Shown piece by piece: positions 1 to 5,560 of a DNA stretch of 9,456 nucleotides; within the stretch, counting starts at the first letter, position 1, and every line of letters begins with the position of its first letter. The position numbers and the translations under genes were made by a program. Under the pieces are notes generated by a model, which was given only the letters and a program-made list of their open reading frames with translations, was not told the origin of the DNA and made no database searches. This DNA comes from Chloroflexota bacterium. GTDB taxonomy: Bacteria > Chloroflexota > Dehalococcoidia > Dehalococcoidales > RBG-16-60-22. Where the stretch lies: NCBI GenBank assembly GCA_025358235.1, contig JANYKH010000209.1, positions 1 to 9,456 of the forward strand, given 5' to 3'.

Positions 1-75
1 TCCCTGATTGATTAAGACCTCGGCCTGACGCAGCTTGCCGATGATCTGCTCTGGGGTATTGAATTTCTTTGGCAT
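1..75 (-). CDS. IS3-family transposase OrfA, N-terminal 25 residues (partial)
   Basis: The frame starts at ATG 75-73 and runs off the window edge after 25 codons. It reads MPKKFNTPEQIIGKLRQAEV and then LINQG. This matches the typical start of IS3-family OrfA proteins, in which a basic N-terminus leads into a helix-turn-helix of the transposase_8/HTH_21 kind that binds the element's terminal repeats. A ribosome binding site AGGAG (88-84) lies 8 bases upstream of the ATG, within a longer AAAGGAGAGGG. In this family OrfA is normally followed by OrfB, the DDE catalytic part, made by programmed frameshifting; OrfB would lie outside the window. Whether the element is intact cannot be judged from here. 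Confidence 0.75.
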   Translation of the reverse strand, partial: MPKKFNTPEQIIGKLRQAEVLINQG

Positions 76-120
76 TTAACCCTCTCCTTTCGGTCACAGT
101 CTAACATTAAGACTGGACTC

Positions 121-139
121 GTTTAAGGGGGTCAGGTCA
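121..139 (-). repeat. Terminal inverted repeat of the IS3-like element
   Basis: On the minus strand the end reads TGACCTGACCCCCTTAAAC. It starts with TG and sits exactly where the hydrolase coding frame begins on the other side. The partner repeat is outside the window, so the repeat length is a guess. Confidence 0.55.
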
Positions 140-420
140 AACAGATGGCGCTGCTTTCCACATTTTCCATCAGCCTGAGCCTGGCAATGATCAACTGGGA
201 AGGCCAGAGGATTAACCTTGTAGGGCAGCTGTCCACGATGCTGGTACCGACGCTGCTGGTATGGGGAGCGAAGGATTATGTAATCCCCGTAAAGCACGGC
301 TACGCCGCTTCAAAGGTGATACCGAACTGTGAAATCAAGATATTCCACGACGCGGGTCATTCGGTTTACAAACAGAAGGCTAAAGAGTTCTGCCAGACTC
401 TGGCCGTATTTTTCGGCTAG
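140..420 (+). pseudogene. Alpha/beta hydrolase, C-terminal remnant cut by the IS
   Basis: The open frame to TAG at 418-420 encodes the last third of an alpha/beta-hydrolase fold protein. Numbered from the ATG at 145, the strand VPTLLVWGAKD carries the usual catalytic aspartate at Asp44, and FHDAGHS carries the catalytic histidine at His72. The protein ends at a normal C-terminus (AVFFG). The nucleophile elbow (GxSxG) and cap domain are missing. In frame, the sequence upstream of 140 enters the IS terminus and meets a stop at 124-126. The ATG at 145 has no ribosome binding site and is probably just an internal methionine. I infer a once complete hydrolase of about 270-300 residues broken by the insertion. 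The substrate cannot be told. Confidence 0.75.
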
Positions 421-457
421 AAACTCGATCGATTTTTGTTTACCCGTGGGATTTCCG

Positions 458-474
458 TCCCGATTTCATCGGGA
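458..474. repeat. Perfect 7-bp hairpin between convergent genes
   Basis: TCCCGAT (458-464), a TTC loop and ATCGGGA (468-474) form a perfect short stem. It lies downstream of the hydrolase remnant and of the convergent transketolase genes. No T-run follows on either strand, so it is not a classic intrinsic terminator. Confidence 0.45.
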
Positions 475-507
475 TGTGAGAGCGCCCAGGAATGGCGATT
501 ATTAAAC

Positions 508-545
508 CCCCTCACCTTCGATCCTCTCCCGCGGCGGGGAGAGGA
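508..545. repeat. CTCTCC-type extragenic palindrome
   Basis: TCCTCTCCC (522-530) and GGGAGAGGA (537-545) form a perfect 9-bp stem around the loop GCGGCG. It is preceded by CCCCTCACCTTCG. Palindromes of this look (CCCTCAC...CCTCTCCC...GGGAGAGG) are common dispersed extragenic repeats in many bacterial genomes, including Chloroflexota. It lies 27 bases past the transketolase stop. It could protect the 3' end or help end transcription, but it lacks the T-run of an intrinsic terminator. Confidence 0.5.
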
Positions 546-571
546 CAAAAGTTGGGATATCCAGATAGTTT

Positions 572-1528
572 TTAGCAGGGGGAGAGTGTTGAATTCTTCC
601 TTTTGAGGACGGCGCGTACTTTTTCCACGACGGCGGCTGAAGTTAAGCCGTAACGCTGGAGCAAGTCTGCGGGTTTACCGGACTGGGCGTAGGTGTCCTG
701 AATCGCGACAAATTCCATGGGGACAGGTTGGCGGCGCGCCACAATTTTGGCGACCTGGCTGCCGAGCCCGCCGTGTTCCAGATGTTCTTCCGCGGTGACG
801 ATAGCGCCAGTTTCAAGGGCAGCTTTGACAATCGCGGCTTCATCGATGGGTTTTAGGGAAGACATATTCAGGACACGGCAGTTGATACCTTCAGCGGCAA
901 GGGTTTTGGCCGCTTCAAGGGCTTCCGCGACCATAATTCCGATGGCCAGAATGGAAACATCCTTGCCGTCACGCATCACATCCGCCTTGCCAAGTCGAAA
1001 CTTATACTCGGCGGAGTGGATCACGGGGACGGCGGGGCGACCGAGTCGGACGTAAAAAGGTCCGTAGGTTTCCGCCACAAATTTGACGGCCTGGGCGGCC
1101 TCAATGGAGTCCGCGGGGACGATAACCCGGAAACCGGGCAGTGAACACATTAATGCCAGGTCTTCAATAGCCTGGTGGGAGGCGCCATCTTCGCCGACGG
1201 AAAGGCCGGCATGGGTGATAACCAGTTTCACGTTGAGGCCGGGCTGGGCGATTGACATGCGAATCTGGTCGAAACAGCGGCCCAGAAAAACGGCGAAGGT
1301 GCTGGCAAAGGGAATTTTGCCGGAAGCGGCCATACCACCGGCGATGCTGATCATATTAGCCTCGGCGATGCCGACGTCAAATGTACGTTTGGGATATTCT
1401 TTCAGGAAATACTGCGTCATGGTGGACTTACAGAGATCCGAGTCCAGGACGACGACATCCGGATTGGTGCGGCCCAACTCGACGAGGGTTTTACCGTAAG
1501 TTTCGCGGAGTGAAACCAGCTCTGCCAT
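572..1528 (-). CDS. Transketolase, C-terminal subunit
   Basis: This 318-residue protein is the second half of a split transketolase. It holds the pyrimidine-binding domain for thiamine diphosphate and the C-terminal transketolase domain. GIAEANM (53-59) contains the glutamate that in this superfamily activates the thiamine ring (Glu56). SVGEDGASHQAIED (110-123) matches the conserved active-site histidine loop. The length is normal for stand-alone C subunits of about 310 residues. With the N subunit it should form a cytosolic enzyme that moves two-carbon ketol units between sugar phosphates in the non-oxidative pentose phosphate pathway. The ATG directly follows the TAA of the N subunit (GTTTAAATG), and an AAGGAG ribosome binding site lies inside the last codons of that gene, so the two are translationally coupled. 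A 1-deoxyxylulose-5-phosphate synthase half is less likely, because that enzyme is normally a single chain. Confidence 0.92.
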   Translation of the reverse strand: MAELVSLRETYGKTLVELGRTNPDVVVLDSDLCKSTMTQYFLKEYPKRTFDVGIAEANMISIAGGMAASGKIPFASTFAVFLGRCFDQIRMSIAQPGLNVKLVITHAGLSVGEDGASHQAIEDLALMCSLPGFRVIVPADSIEAAQAVKFVAETYGPFYVRLGRPAVPVIHSAEYKFRLGKADVMRDGKDVSILAIGIMVAEALEAAKTLAAEGINCRVLNMSSLKPIDEAAIVKAALETGAIVTAEEHLEHGGLGSQVAKIVARRQPVPMEFVAIQDTYAQSGKPADLLQRYGLTSAAVVEKVRAVLKRKNSTLSPC

Positions 1529-2386
1529 TTAAACCAACTCCTTGAGGGCCTGCTCCACCTGGGCGGGGCTGGGGGGCTTGCCGTGATAATCGACGTTATT
1601 TTCCATGAAGCTGACACCTTTGCCTTTGACGGTGTGGGCGATAATCATGGTAGGCTTGCCCTTGACCGTTTTAGCGGCGGCCAGAGCGGCAAGGATTTGC
1701 TCAAAGTTATGGCCATCGACGGAGATGACGTTCCAGCCGAAGGCTTCCCATTTTTTATCGAGGGGGTCAATGCCCATGACATCGCAGTTACAGCCATCGA
1801 TTTGAAGGCCGTTATTATCGATAATGGCGACCATGTTATCAAGACGATAGTGGGCCGCGGCCATGGCGGCTTCCCAAACCTGGCCTTCATCCTGCTCGCC
1901 GTCACCCATGAGGACGTAGACGCGCCAGGCTTTAGAATCCATTTTCCCAGCAAGAGCGGCGCCGATGCCAAAGGAAAGGCCCTGGCCGAGACTGCCGGAG
2001 GAATTTTCAACACCGGGAGTCGAGGTGCGGTCAGCGTGGCCCTGAAGGCGGCTGTCAATCTGGCGGAGGGTGAGCAATTCCTTTTCAGGGAAGAAGCCGG
2101 CCTCAGCGAGGATGGAATAGAGAGCGGGAGCGGCGTGGCCTTTGCTGAGGATAAAGCGGTCACGGTCCGGCCAGTTTGGGGCGGTGGGGCGGACATGAAG
2201 TTCACGGAAATAGAGGGAAGAGAGAATCTCAACAGCAGAAAGCGAACCGCCGGGGTGGCCGCTGGCAGCTTTACCGATCATGGTGATGATATTGCGGCGG
2301 ATTTTGACGGCGGTCTGTTTCAGTTCATCGAGGGAGCGGGGTTTAATTTCAGAGGAAGCGGCGCTGGGTATTTCCGGTTTCAACAC
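1529..2386 (-). CDS. Transketolase, N-terminal subunit
   Basis: This is the thiamine-diphosphate (PP) domain half of a split transketolase, 285 residues from the preferred GTG start at 2386. GHPGGS (43-48), KGHAAPALY (82-90), GSLGQGLSFGIG (131-142) and the cofactor/Mg motif GDGEQDEGQVWEA (161-173) ending in NN (191-192) are all present. The frame stays open to a TTG at 2425, but that codon lies in a TATAAT promoter box and so is unlikely to be the start. The GTG has GGGGGG 8 bases upstream. The first 16 or so residues are a Pro/Ser/Ala-rich extension before the conserved fold. The protein pairs with the C subunit encoded immediately downstream, and both halves are needed for the active site. 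Confidence 0.92.
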   Translation of the reverse strand: MLKPEIPSAASSEIKPRSLDELKQTAVKIRRNIITMIGKAASGHPGGSLSAVEILSSLYFRELHVRPTAPNWPDRDRFILSKGHAAPALYSILAEAGFFPEKELLTLRQIDSRLQGHADRTSTPGVENSSGSLGQGLSFGIGAALAGKMDSKAWRVYVLMGDGEQDEGQVWEAAMAAAHYRLDNMVAIIDNNGLQIDGCNCDVMGIDPLDKKWEAFGWNVISVDGHNFEQILAALAAAKTVKGKPTMIIAHTVKGKGVSFMENNVDYHGKPPSPAQVEQALKELV

Positions 2387-2394
2387 TATAAAGA

Positions 2395-2455
2395 CCCCCC
2401 AAACCTGGCTTTTTGGCTGGAACAATTATATACCCTTGAGACTGTGGGAGTCCAA
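2395..2455 (-). promoter_or_regulatory. Promoter and ribosome binding site of the transketolase genes
   Basis: On the minus strand a TATAAT box lies at 2430-2425 (TATATA if shifted by two). A weak -35-like TTGGAC lies at 2455-2450, 17 to 19 bases upstream depending on the register. The predicted transcript would start near 2418 and give a leader of about 30 bases. A purine-rich ribosome binding site, GGGGGG (2400-2395), lies before the GTG at 2386. The -10 box overlaps the upstream TTG, which argues against that codon as the start. Confidence 0.55.
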
Positions 2456-2543
2456 TGGGTTTTAAGCATTTTGCACGATAATATGGACAGATTGGTCAGG
2501 TGGTTGGTTCACAGGCTGTCTTAAGGATAAACCTATCCCCCGA

Positions 2544-2599
2544 CCCCTTTCCGCGCTCAAGGCAGAATTAAACTCGAGTCTGTCCGGCGTGGAAAGGGG
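2544..2599. repeat. Imperfect inverted repeat, 14-bp stem
   Basis: CCCCTTTCC (2544-2552) is a perfect complement of GGAAAGGGG (2591-2599). The stem continues inward for five more positions (GCGCT against GGCGT) using two G-T pairs. A 28-base loop remains, containing the small palindrome ACTCGAGT. No T-run follows on either strand. It may be a hairpin of a short dispersed element or of an RNA. Confidence 0.5.
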
Positions 2600-2655
2600 A
2601 GAATATTCTAAGGTCCACTCCACCCATCCTCATCTCAAAGAGGAGGCGATAGATT

Positions 2656-2700
2656 GGTTTAGACACCGGCATTCTCTTACCAACAGGGGTCAGGTAAACC
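2656..2700. repeat. Imperfect inverted repeat with an IS-end-like arm
   Basis: GGTTTA (2656-2661) pairs with TAAACC (2695-2700). Inside, GAC and CC can pair with GTC and GG across small bulges. The right arm GGGGTCAGGTAAAC (2686-2699) shares GGGGTCAGGT with the terminus of the IS element at the left edge and differs by one missing base before AAAC. It may be an old solo IS end; chance cannot be excluded. Confidence 0.35.
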
Positions 2701-2817
2701 GCGTATGGCAAGAATGGAACGCCTCTTAAGGCAGCATCAGATATTCATGACGCCGCGACTCTTAAGCCAGAGTCCGTTCAATAACCTTTCAACTGAATCA
2801 ATGTCACAGAACGTAAC

Positions 2818-3384
2818 CTAGTAATATTTTTCGATTCCGCCGAATCCAATCAGCTTGTTTTGTTCAGTCTTCTTTATGAAATTGTTCAATCGTTTTTTGA
2901 ATTCACCCGGCCGGCTGCGGGCACCTTCGATATATGCGATGCGAATCCGCTGATATGCCGGTGAGAATTTCCGGTAATTCTCCCATGCTTTGCGGTTCTC
3001 TTTGAGAGCATCTAAAATATCCGGAGGGAACACAAATTCTTCGCGGAGAACTACTTCAATTGGTTCCCGCACCGAAGGGTGAAGTAAGCCCTGTTTAGCT
3101 AACCACTTGAGTCTTTCCTTGTTGGATTGGGAATAGGGGCTGTTGGGGTTTCTGGGTGAAAAACGCTGAGCCGACGATTGTTCATCATGGCGTTTGACAG
3201 TACTGTCTATCCAGCCGAAAGACAAAGCTTCTTCGACGGCGTCATTATACGGGATGCGCGGTTTGCCCGAAGTTTTGGCGGGATATATCAACCAGATTTC
3301 TTTTTCTTTGGTGAAATTGGCGGCCAGCCATTCCCGCCAGGCTTTCCGGTCTTTGACGTAAAGGGTTTTTGTAATGTCCACCAC
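2818..3384 (-). CDS. YdeI/OmdA-family protein
   Basis: The 188-residue product matches the YdeI or OmpD-associated family, often called bacteriocin-protection proteins. Visible family signatures are the N-terminal YVKDRKAWREWLAANF, the block ALSFGWIDST (about 53-62), RFSPRNPNSPYSQSN (about 75-89) and a basic C-terminal helix-rich segment (about 150-180) in which residues such as AYIEGARS recur. There is no signal peptide or membrane segment, so it is probably cytosolic. The biochemical role of the family is not firmly known; links to antimicrobial peptide resistance come from enterobacterial members. The first GTG (3384) follows a stop codon directly. The second GTG (3381) has the better spacing, 6 bases, from GGAAG, so translation may begin there. 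It lies 18 bases past the small membrane-protein gene and may be co-transcribed with it. Confidence 0.82.
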   Translation of the reverse strand: MVDITKTLYVKDRKAWREWLAANFTKEKEIWLIYPAKTSGKPRIPYNDAVEEALSFGWIDSTVKRHDEQSSAQRFSPRNPNSPYSQSNKERLKWLAKQGLLHPSVREPIEVVLREEFVFPPDILDALKENRKAWENYRKFSPAYQRIRIAYIEGARSRPGEFKKRLNNFIKKTEQNKLIGFGGIEKYY

Positions 3385-3402
3385 TTACTTCCATCCGGTC
3401 TG

Positions 3403-3621
3403 TCAGCGGCTGCGGGGCCGGCCGAAGACACTGGTAGCGCCAATGACGGTGAGGATAAAGCCCAGGATGACGCCGATCAGGCCGGAATAGCCGAGAAAAC
3501 CGGCAGAGAGGTCATTCTGGGTGAGGTTCTGAATACCCATAAAGAGGGTGAAGATGGAATAGGGGATTGAAACGAGCAGCAGTAAGACCCCAACTACCAA
3601 AATGACTATACCGACTTTCAT
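3403..3621 (-). CDS. Small two-helix membrane protein, unknown function
   Basis: I do not recognise this protein. From the preferred ATG at 3621 it has 72 residues. MKVGIVILVVGVLLLLVSI forms a first hydrophobic helix (about 3-25). GLIGVILGFILTVIGAT forms a second (about 47-64). They are joined by a mostly polar loop, and the tail is short and basic (FGRPRSR), so both ends are likely in the cytoplasm. The frame is open up to a GTG at 3663, but the added 14 residues are polar and lack a ribosome binding site, and a promoter-like pair lies inside that stretch. The gene sits between the acyltransferase (gap about 50 bases) and the YdeI-like gene (gap 18 bases). Any functional link to them is a guess. 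Confidence 0.6.
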   Translation of the reverse strand: MKVGIVILVVGVLLLLVSIPYSIFTLFMGIQNLTQNDLSAGFLGYSGLIGVILGFILTVIGATSVFGRPRSR

Positions 3622-3627
3622 AAGAAC

Positions 3628-3656
3628 ATTATAGTTTAGATCTGAGGAATTGTCGT
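3628..3656 (-). promoter_or_regulatory. Promoter-like pair for a leaderless small membrane gene
   Basis: On the minus strand ACGACA (3656-3651) and TATAAT (3633-3628) are separated by exactly 17 bases. The expected transcription start, 6-7 bases further on, falls on or next to the ATG at 3621. No ribosome binding site precedes that ATG, which fits a leaderless message. Confidence 0.45.
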
Positions 3657-3671
3657 GAAGCACATTGGATG

Positions 3672-4703
3672 CTAATTTGTGCGGCGGAAAATTGGCAGTC
3701 CGTCAACAAAACGCTGAAGGTAGAAGCCAACCGGAAAAATGAAAGGACTGGCGGCTAATAATATCAGACCGTCAATATTAATATTAGGCGGGCGGAATAA
3801 CTGCTCCATCAAAATATAAATACTCGGGTGGAGCAGATAAACGCAAAACGCGGCAAATGACCCGCTGATAATCACTTTTTTCAAAAAAGCAGGCCACTCC
3901 AAGCGCGCACATGCCCAATAAATACCGGCGCTAATAGTGAAGACAATCGCGATTCTGATGAGAGTCACCATTCCAAAATTAATCATCGTTTGCAAGCTTA
4001 TCCGGGCGAGATAGCCGGGCATCACAGGCTCAAATACCAACACGACCCCAACCAAAGCGGCGAGAACAAAATACAAAGCCAGACCGTATGTCTTGAAACT
4101 GGCAGTATCAAATATTTTTGCCCGGGCGCTCAAGATGCCCAGAACAAAAAACAGGAAATATTCAAAAAAGCTGCTTAGCACAAGCTGGGTAGTAATTCTG
4201 ACCAGGGCAAGAATTCCGAAGACCAATATGCTCCTTAGGATGATAGTACTCAGACTCCCCTTTTGTGTGATAAACGGGTAAACCGCGTAACAGAGCAGAA
4301 TGGCGCTGACAAACCAGTAAAGCGAAATAAATTGGGTGAACAACGGGGTAGTTAACACCTGTAAGCCGAGAAAATTAATAATGACGGTCGGCCAGTCCCA
4401 GGTTTGATTGATCCAATAGCTTGAACCGAGGAACAAAGCGAGCCCGATCCAGTAGAGCGGATAGATCCGCCCTGTGCGCCGGGAGAGAAATGACCAAAAA
4501 CTTAAACCGCTGTTTTTATTATTGTAGATGGCCAGATAGCCGGAAATGAAGAAGAATATTCCATTGCCGATTACCCCGAGGTAGACTCTGAGCATGGAAT
4601 CGCCGTCTAACATGATCAGGGCGTGGGTCAGCAGAACAAAGATCATGGCCAGCAAGCGCAGAGCATCAAAAGCGAATATGCGGTTAACAGGAGTTCGGTT
4701 CAC
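3672..4703 (-). CDS. Acyltransferase-3 family membrane protein
   Basis: The 343-residue polytopic membrane protein belongs to the acyltransferase-3 family (OafA/YrhL/NodX type), which moves acyl groups such as acetyl onto sugars or other cell-surface molecules. The N-terminal FAFDALRLLAMIFVLLTHAL holds the family's early arginine (Arg16) and histidine (His27) near the first membrane helix. FLSRRTGRIYPLYW (about 73-86) matches the conserved RxxRIxPxYW block. About ten hydrophobic helices follow, and the length is typical. SGSFAAFCVYLLHPSIYIL near residue 300 is the usual late block ending in LHP. The acceptor cannot be inferred; no sugar or envelope genes are nearby. The GTG at 4703 is the first codon fitting the family start, and a promoter lies directly upstream. 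The gene diverges from that for ribosomal protein L25. Confidence 0.88.
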   Translation of the reverse strand: MNRTPVNRIFAFDALRLLAMIFVLLTHALIMLDGDSMLRVYLGVIGNGIFFFISGYLAIYNNKNSGLSFWSFLSRRTGRIYPLYWIGLALFLGSSYWINQTWDWPTVIINFLGLQVLTTPLFTQFISLYWFVSAILLCYAVYPFITQKGSLSTIILRSILVFGILALVRITTQLVLSSFFEYFLFFVLGILSARAKIFDTASFKTYGLALYFVLAALVGVVLVFEPVMPGYLARISLQTMINFGMVTLIRIAIVFTISAGIYWACARLEWPAFLKKVIISGSFAAFCVYLLHPSIYILMEQLFRPPNINIDGLILLAASPFIFPVGFYLQRFVDGLPIFRRTN

Positions 4704-4711
4704 AGGCCCAC

Positions 4712-4738
4712 ATTATACCAAGTCCAGATCAGAGTCAA
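4712..4738 (-). promoter_or_regulatory. Extended -10 promoter of the acyltransferase gene
   Basis: On the minus strand TGGTATAAT carries a perfect -10 (4717-4712) preceded by the extended TGn. TTGACT (4738-4733) could act as -35, but the spacing is only 15 bases. The predicted transcript start is at about 4705-4703, at the GTG start codon, with no room for a ribosome binding site, so the message may be leaderless. Confidence 0.5.
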
Positions 4739-4765
4739 TCCACAATATTTGCGAATTAAACAAGG

Positions 4766-4791
4766 GCGGAAACCGGAATAATATTTTCCGC
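4766..4791. promoter_or_regulatory. Inverted repeat between divergent genes
   Basis: GCGGAAA (4766-4772) and TTTCCGC (4785-4791) form a perfect 7-bp dyad with a 12-base AT-rich centre. It sits midway between the acyltransferase promoter and the start of the L25 gene. It could be an operator for a dimeric regulator acting on one or both genes. No known binding motif is recognised. Confidence 0.3.
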
Positions 4792-4802
4792 TGAATCCCG
4801 CG

Positions 4803-4847
4803 TTGATTTATTTGCTCGTATATGATTAAATAAGATGTTCAGGGAGG
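4803..4847 (+). promoter_or_regulatory. Candidate promoter and ribosome binding site of the L25 gene
   Basis: TTGATT (4803-4808), a 17-base spacer and TTAAAT (4826-4831) form a modest promoter; TATGAT at 4821-4826 is another possible -10. AGGGAGG (4841-4847) is a strong ribosome binding site and lies 10 bases before GTG 4858. An ATG at 4850 gives only a short out-of-frame peptide and is not used. Confidence 0.4.
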
Positions 4848-4857
4848 AAATGCGAAA

Positions 4858-5550
4858 GTGGATAATCATCTTAAACTAGAAGCAACGAAACGGGTAATCC
4901 TCGGGAAAAAATCCCGTTCATTAGTACGTGAGGGACTTACTCCCGCCCACGTATTCGGCTCAGGAGTCGAATCAGTGGCGATCCAGTGCTCTTCAGCAGA
5001 ACTGGACAAAATGGTGCGGGCTGCCGGCACGACGCGCCCCATCAAGCTGACCATCAAGCCGGAAAGAAAGGCACGAGACTGCTTCATCCGCGAAGTACAG
5101 GCGGAAGCGATCTCCCGCAAGCTCATTCACGTTGATTTTTACCAGGTGCAGCCGGACAAGCCCATCAAGTCCAGCATTCCCATTGTATTCATGGGCGAAT
5201 CAGTGGCACTGAAAGGCAAGGGCCGCCAGCTTAACATAGGCGTAACCCGGCTTAAGGTAGAATGCCTCCCCTCCGATCTCCCCGCCCAGATCGATGTCGA
5301 TCTGAAAGAACTGGCGGAAGAACATGCCATTCACGTCAGGGATTTGAAACTTGGCGAGAAAGTAACGATCAGAACGGATATTAATCAGCTTATCGCCAAG
5401 ATCGGCGCGGCTAAGAAATACGAGTTCGAAGAAGTCAAACCCAAGGCCAAGGTTGAGGCCGGAGACGCTGCTACCGCCGAAGGCGAAGCCGCCCCTGCTG
5501 AAGCTGAAGGTAAAGCCGGCGAAAAGAAGCCTGCTGAAAAGAAAGCCTAA
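4858..5550 (+). CDS. rplY: 50S ribosomal protein L25, long Ctc type
   Basis: The 230-residue protein binds 5S rRNA in the large ribosomal subunit and is of the long Ctc/TL5 form. Residues 1 to about 95 make the L25 RNA-binding beta-barrel domain, with the family opening LKLEATKR, the block REGLTPAHVFGSG and the conserved HVDFYQV at about 91-97. Residues of about 100-190 form the TL5 C-terminal domain. The last 35 or so residues are a low-complexity Ala/Glu/Lys tail ending in KKPAEKKA, common in this subfamily. The GTG start has a good upstream ribosome binding site. The amidohydrolase gene follows 10 bases after the stop and so probably shares the transcript. Confidence 0.93.
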   Translation: MDNHLKLEATKRVILGKKSRSLVREGLTPAHVFGSGVESVAIQCSSAELDKMVRAAGTTRPIKLTIKPERKARDCFIREVQAEAISRKLIHVDFYQVQPDKPIKSSIPIVFMGESVALKGKGRQLNIGVTRLKVECLPSDLPAQIDVDLKELAEEHAIHVRDLKLGEKVTIRTDINQLIAKIGAAKKYEFEEVKPKAKVEAGDAATAEGEAAPAEAEGKAGEKKPAEKKA

Positions 5551-5560
5551 ACGGTCGGAA

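Larger units (their letters stand above)
1..139 (-). mobile_element. IS3-like insertion sequence, left end (cut by window edge)
   Basis: Read on the minus strand, the element begins with TGACCTGACCCCCTTAAAC at 139-121, an end of the TG...CA type usual for IS3-family elements. A leader of about 45 bases follows, then an OrfA start at 75. On the plus strand the sequence switches at 140 to an alpha/beta hydrolase reading frame, so 139/140 is the likely insertion junction. The other end lies outside the window, so neither the matching inverted repeat nor a target duplication can be seen. The IS3 assignment rests on the OrfA N-terminus and the terminal sequence. Confidence 0.72.
2466..2729 (+). 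pseudogene. Possible gene remnant, unknown family
   Basis: An 88-codon frame runs from just after a stop (TAA 2463-2465) to TAA at 2727-2729. It has no ATG. The only usual start is GTG at 2589, which would give 46 residues and has no clear ribosome binding site. The C-terminal part has a protein-like make-up: HLKEEAIDWFRHRHSLTN is followed by RGQVNRVWQEWNAS, which reads as a charged helix and then a basic, tryptophan-containing tail. I do not recognise the family. It could be the 3' end of a decayed gene, possibly from a mobile element, or a chance open frame. The long inverted repeat inside it weighs somewhat against an intact coding gene. Confidence 0.25.
2387..2817. other. 430-base gap without a confident gene
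   Basis: This gap lies between the YdeI-like gene and the transketolase genes, both on the minus strand. It holds the transketolase promoter (2395-2455), an open frame of unknown worth on the plus strand (2466-2729), an imperfect 14-bp-stem inverted repeat (2544-2599), a perfect 10-bp palindrome AGAATATTCT (2600-2609), and a second imperfect inverted repeat whose right arm resembles the IS end at 127-139 (2656-2700). I see nothing in 2730-2817. The mixture suggests worn mobile-element or gene debris. Confidence 0.5.

Noticed and set aside
458..545. Hairpins as intrinsic terminators for the transketolase or hydrolase genes
   Set aside because: The stems are good, but no T-run follows on either strand, so I list them as repeats only.
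1583..2524. A 313-codon open frame on the plus strand opposite the transketolase N subunit
   Set aside because: The minus strand carries all conserved transketolase motifs. The antisense frame has no recognisable domain and arises from the codon pattern of the real gene.
5453..5560. N-terminal extension of the amidohydrolase into the L25 gene
   Set aside because: The extra 36 residues are lysine/proline-rich out-of-frame translation of the L25 tail. The conserved fold starts at the GTG at 5561.
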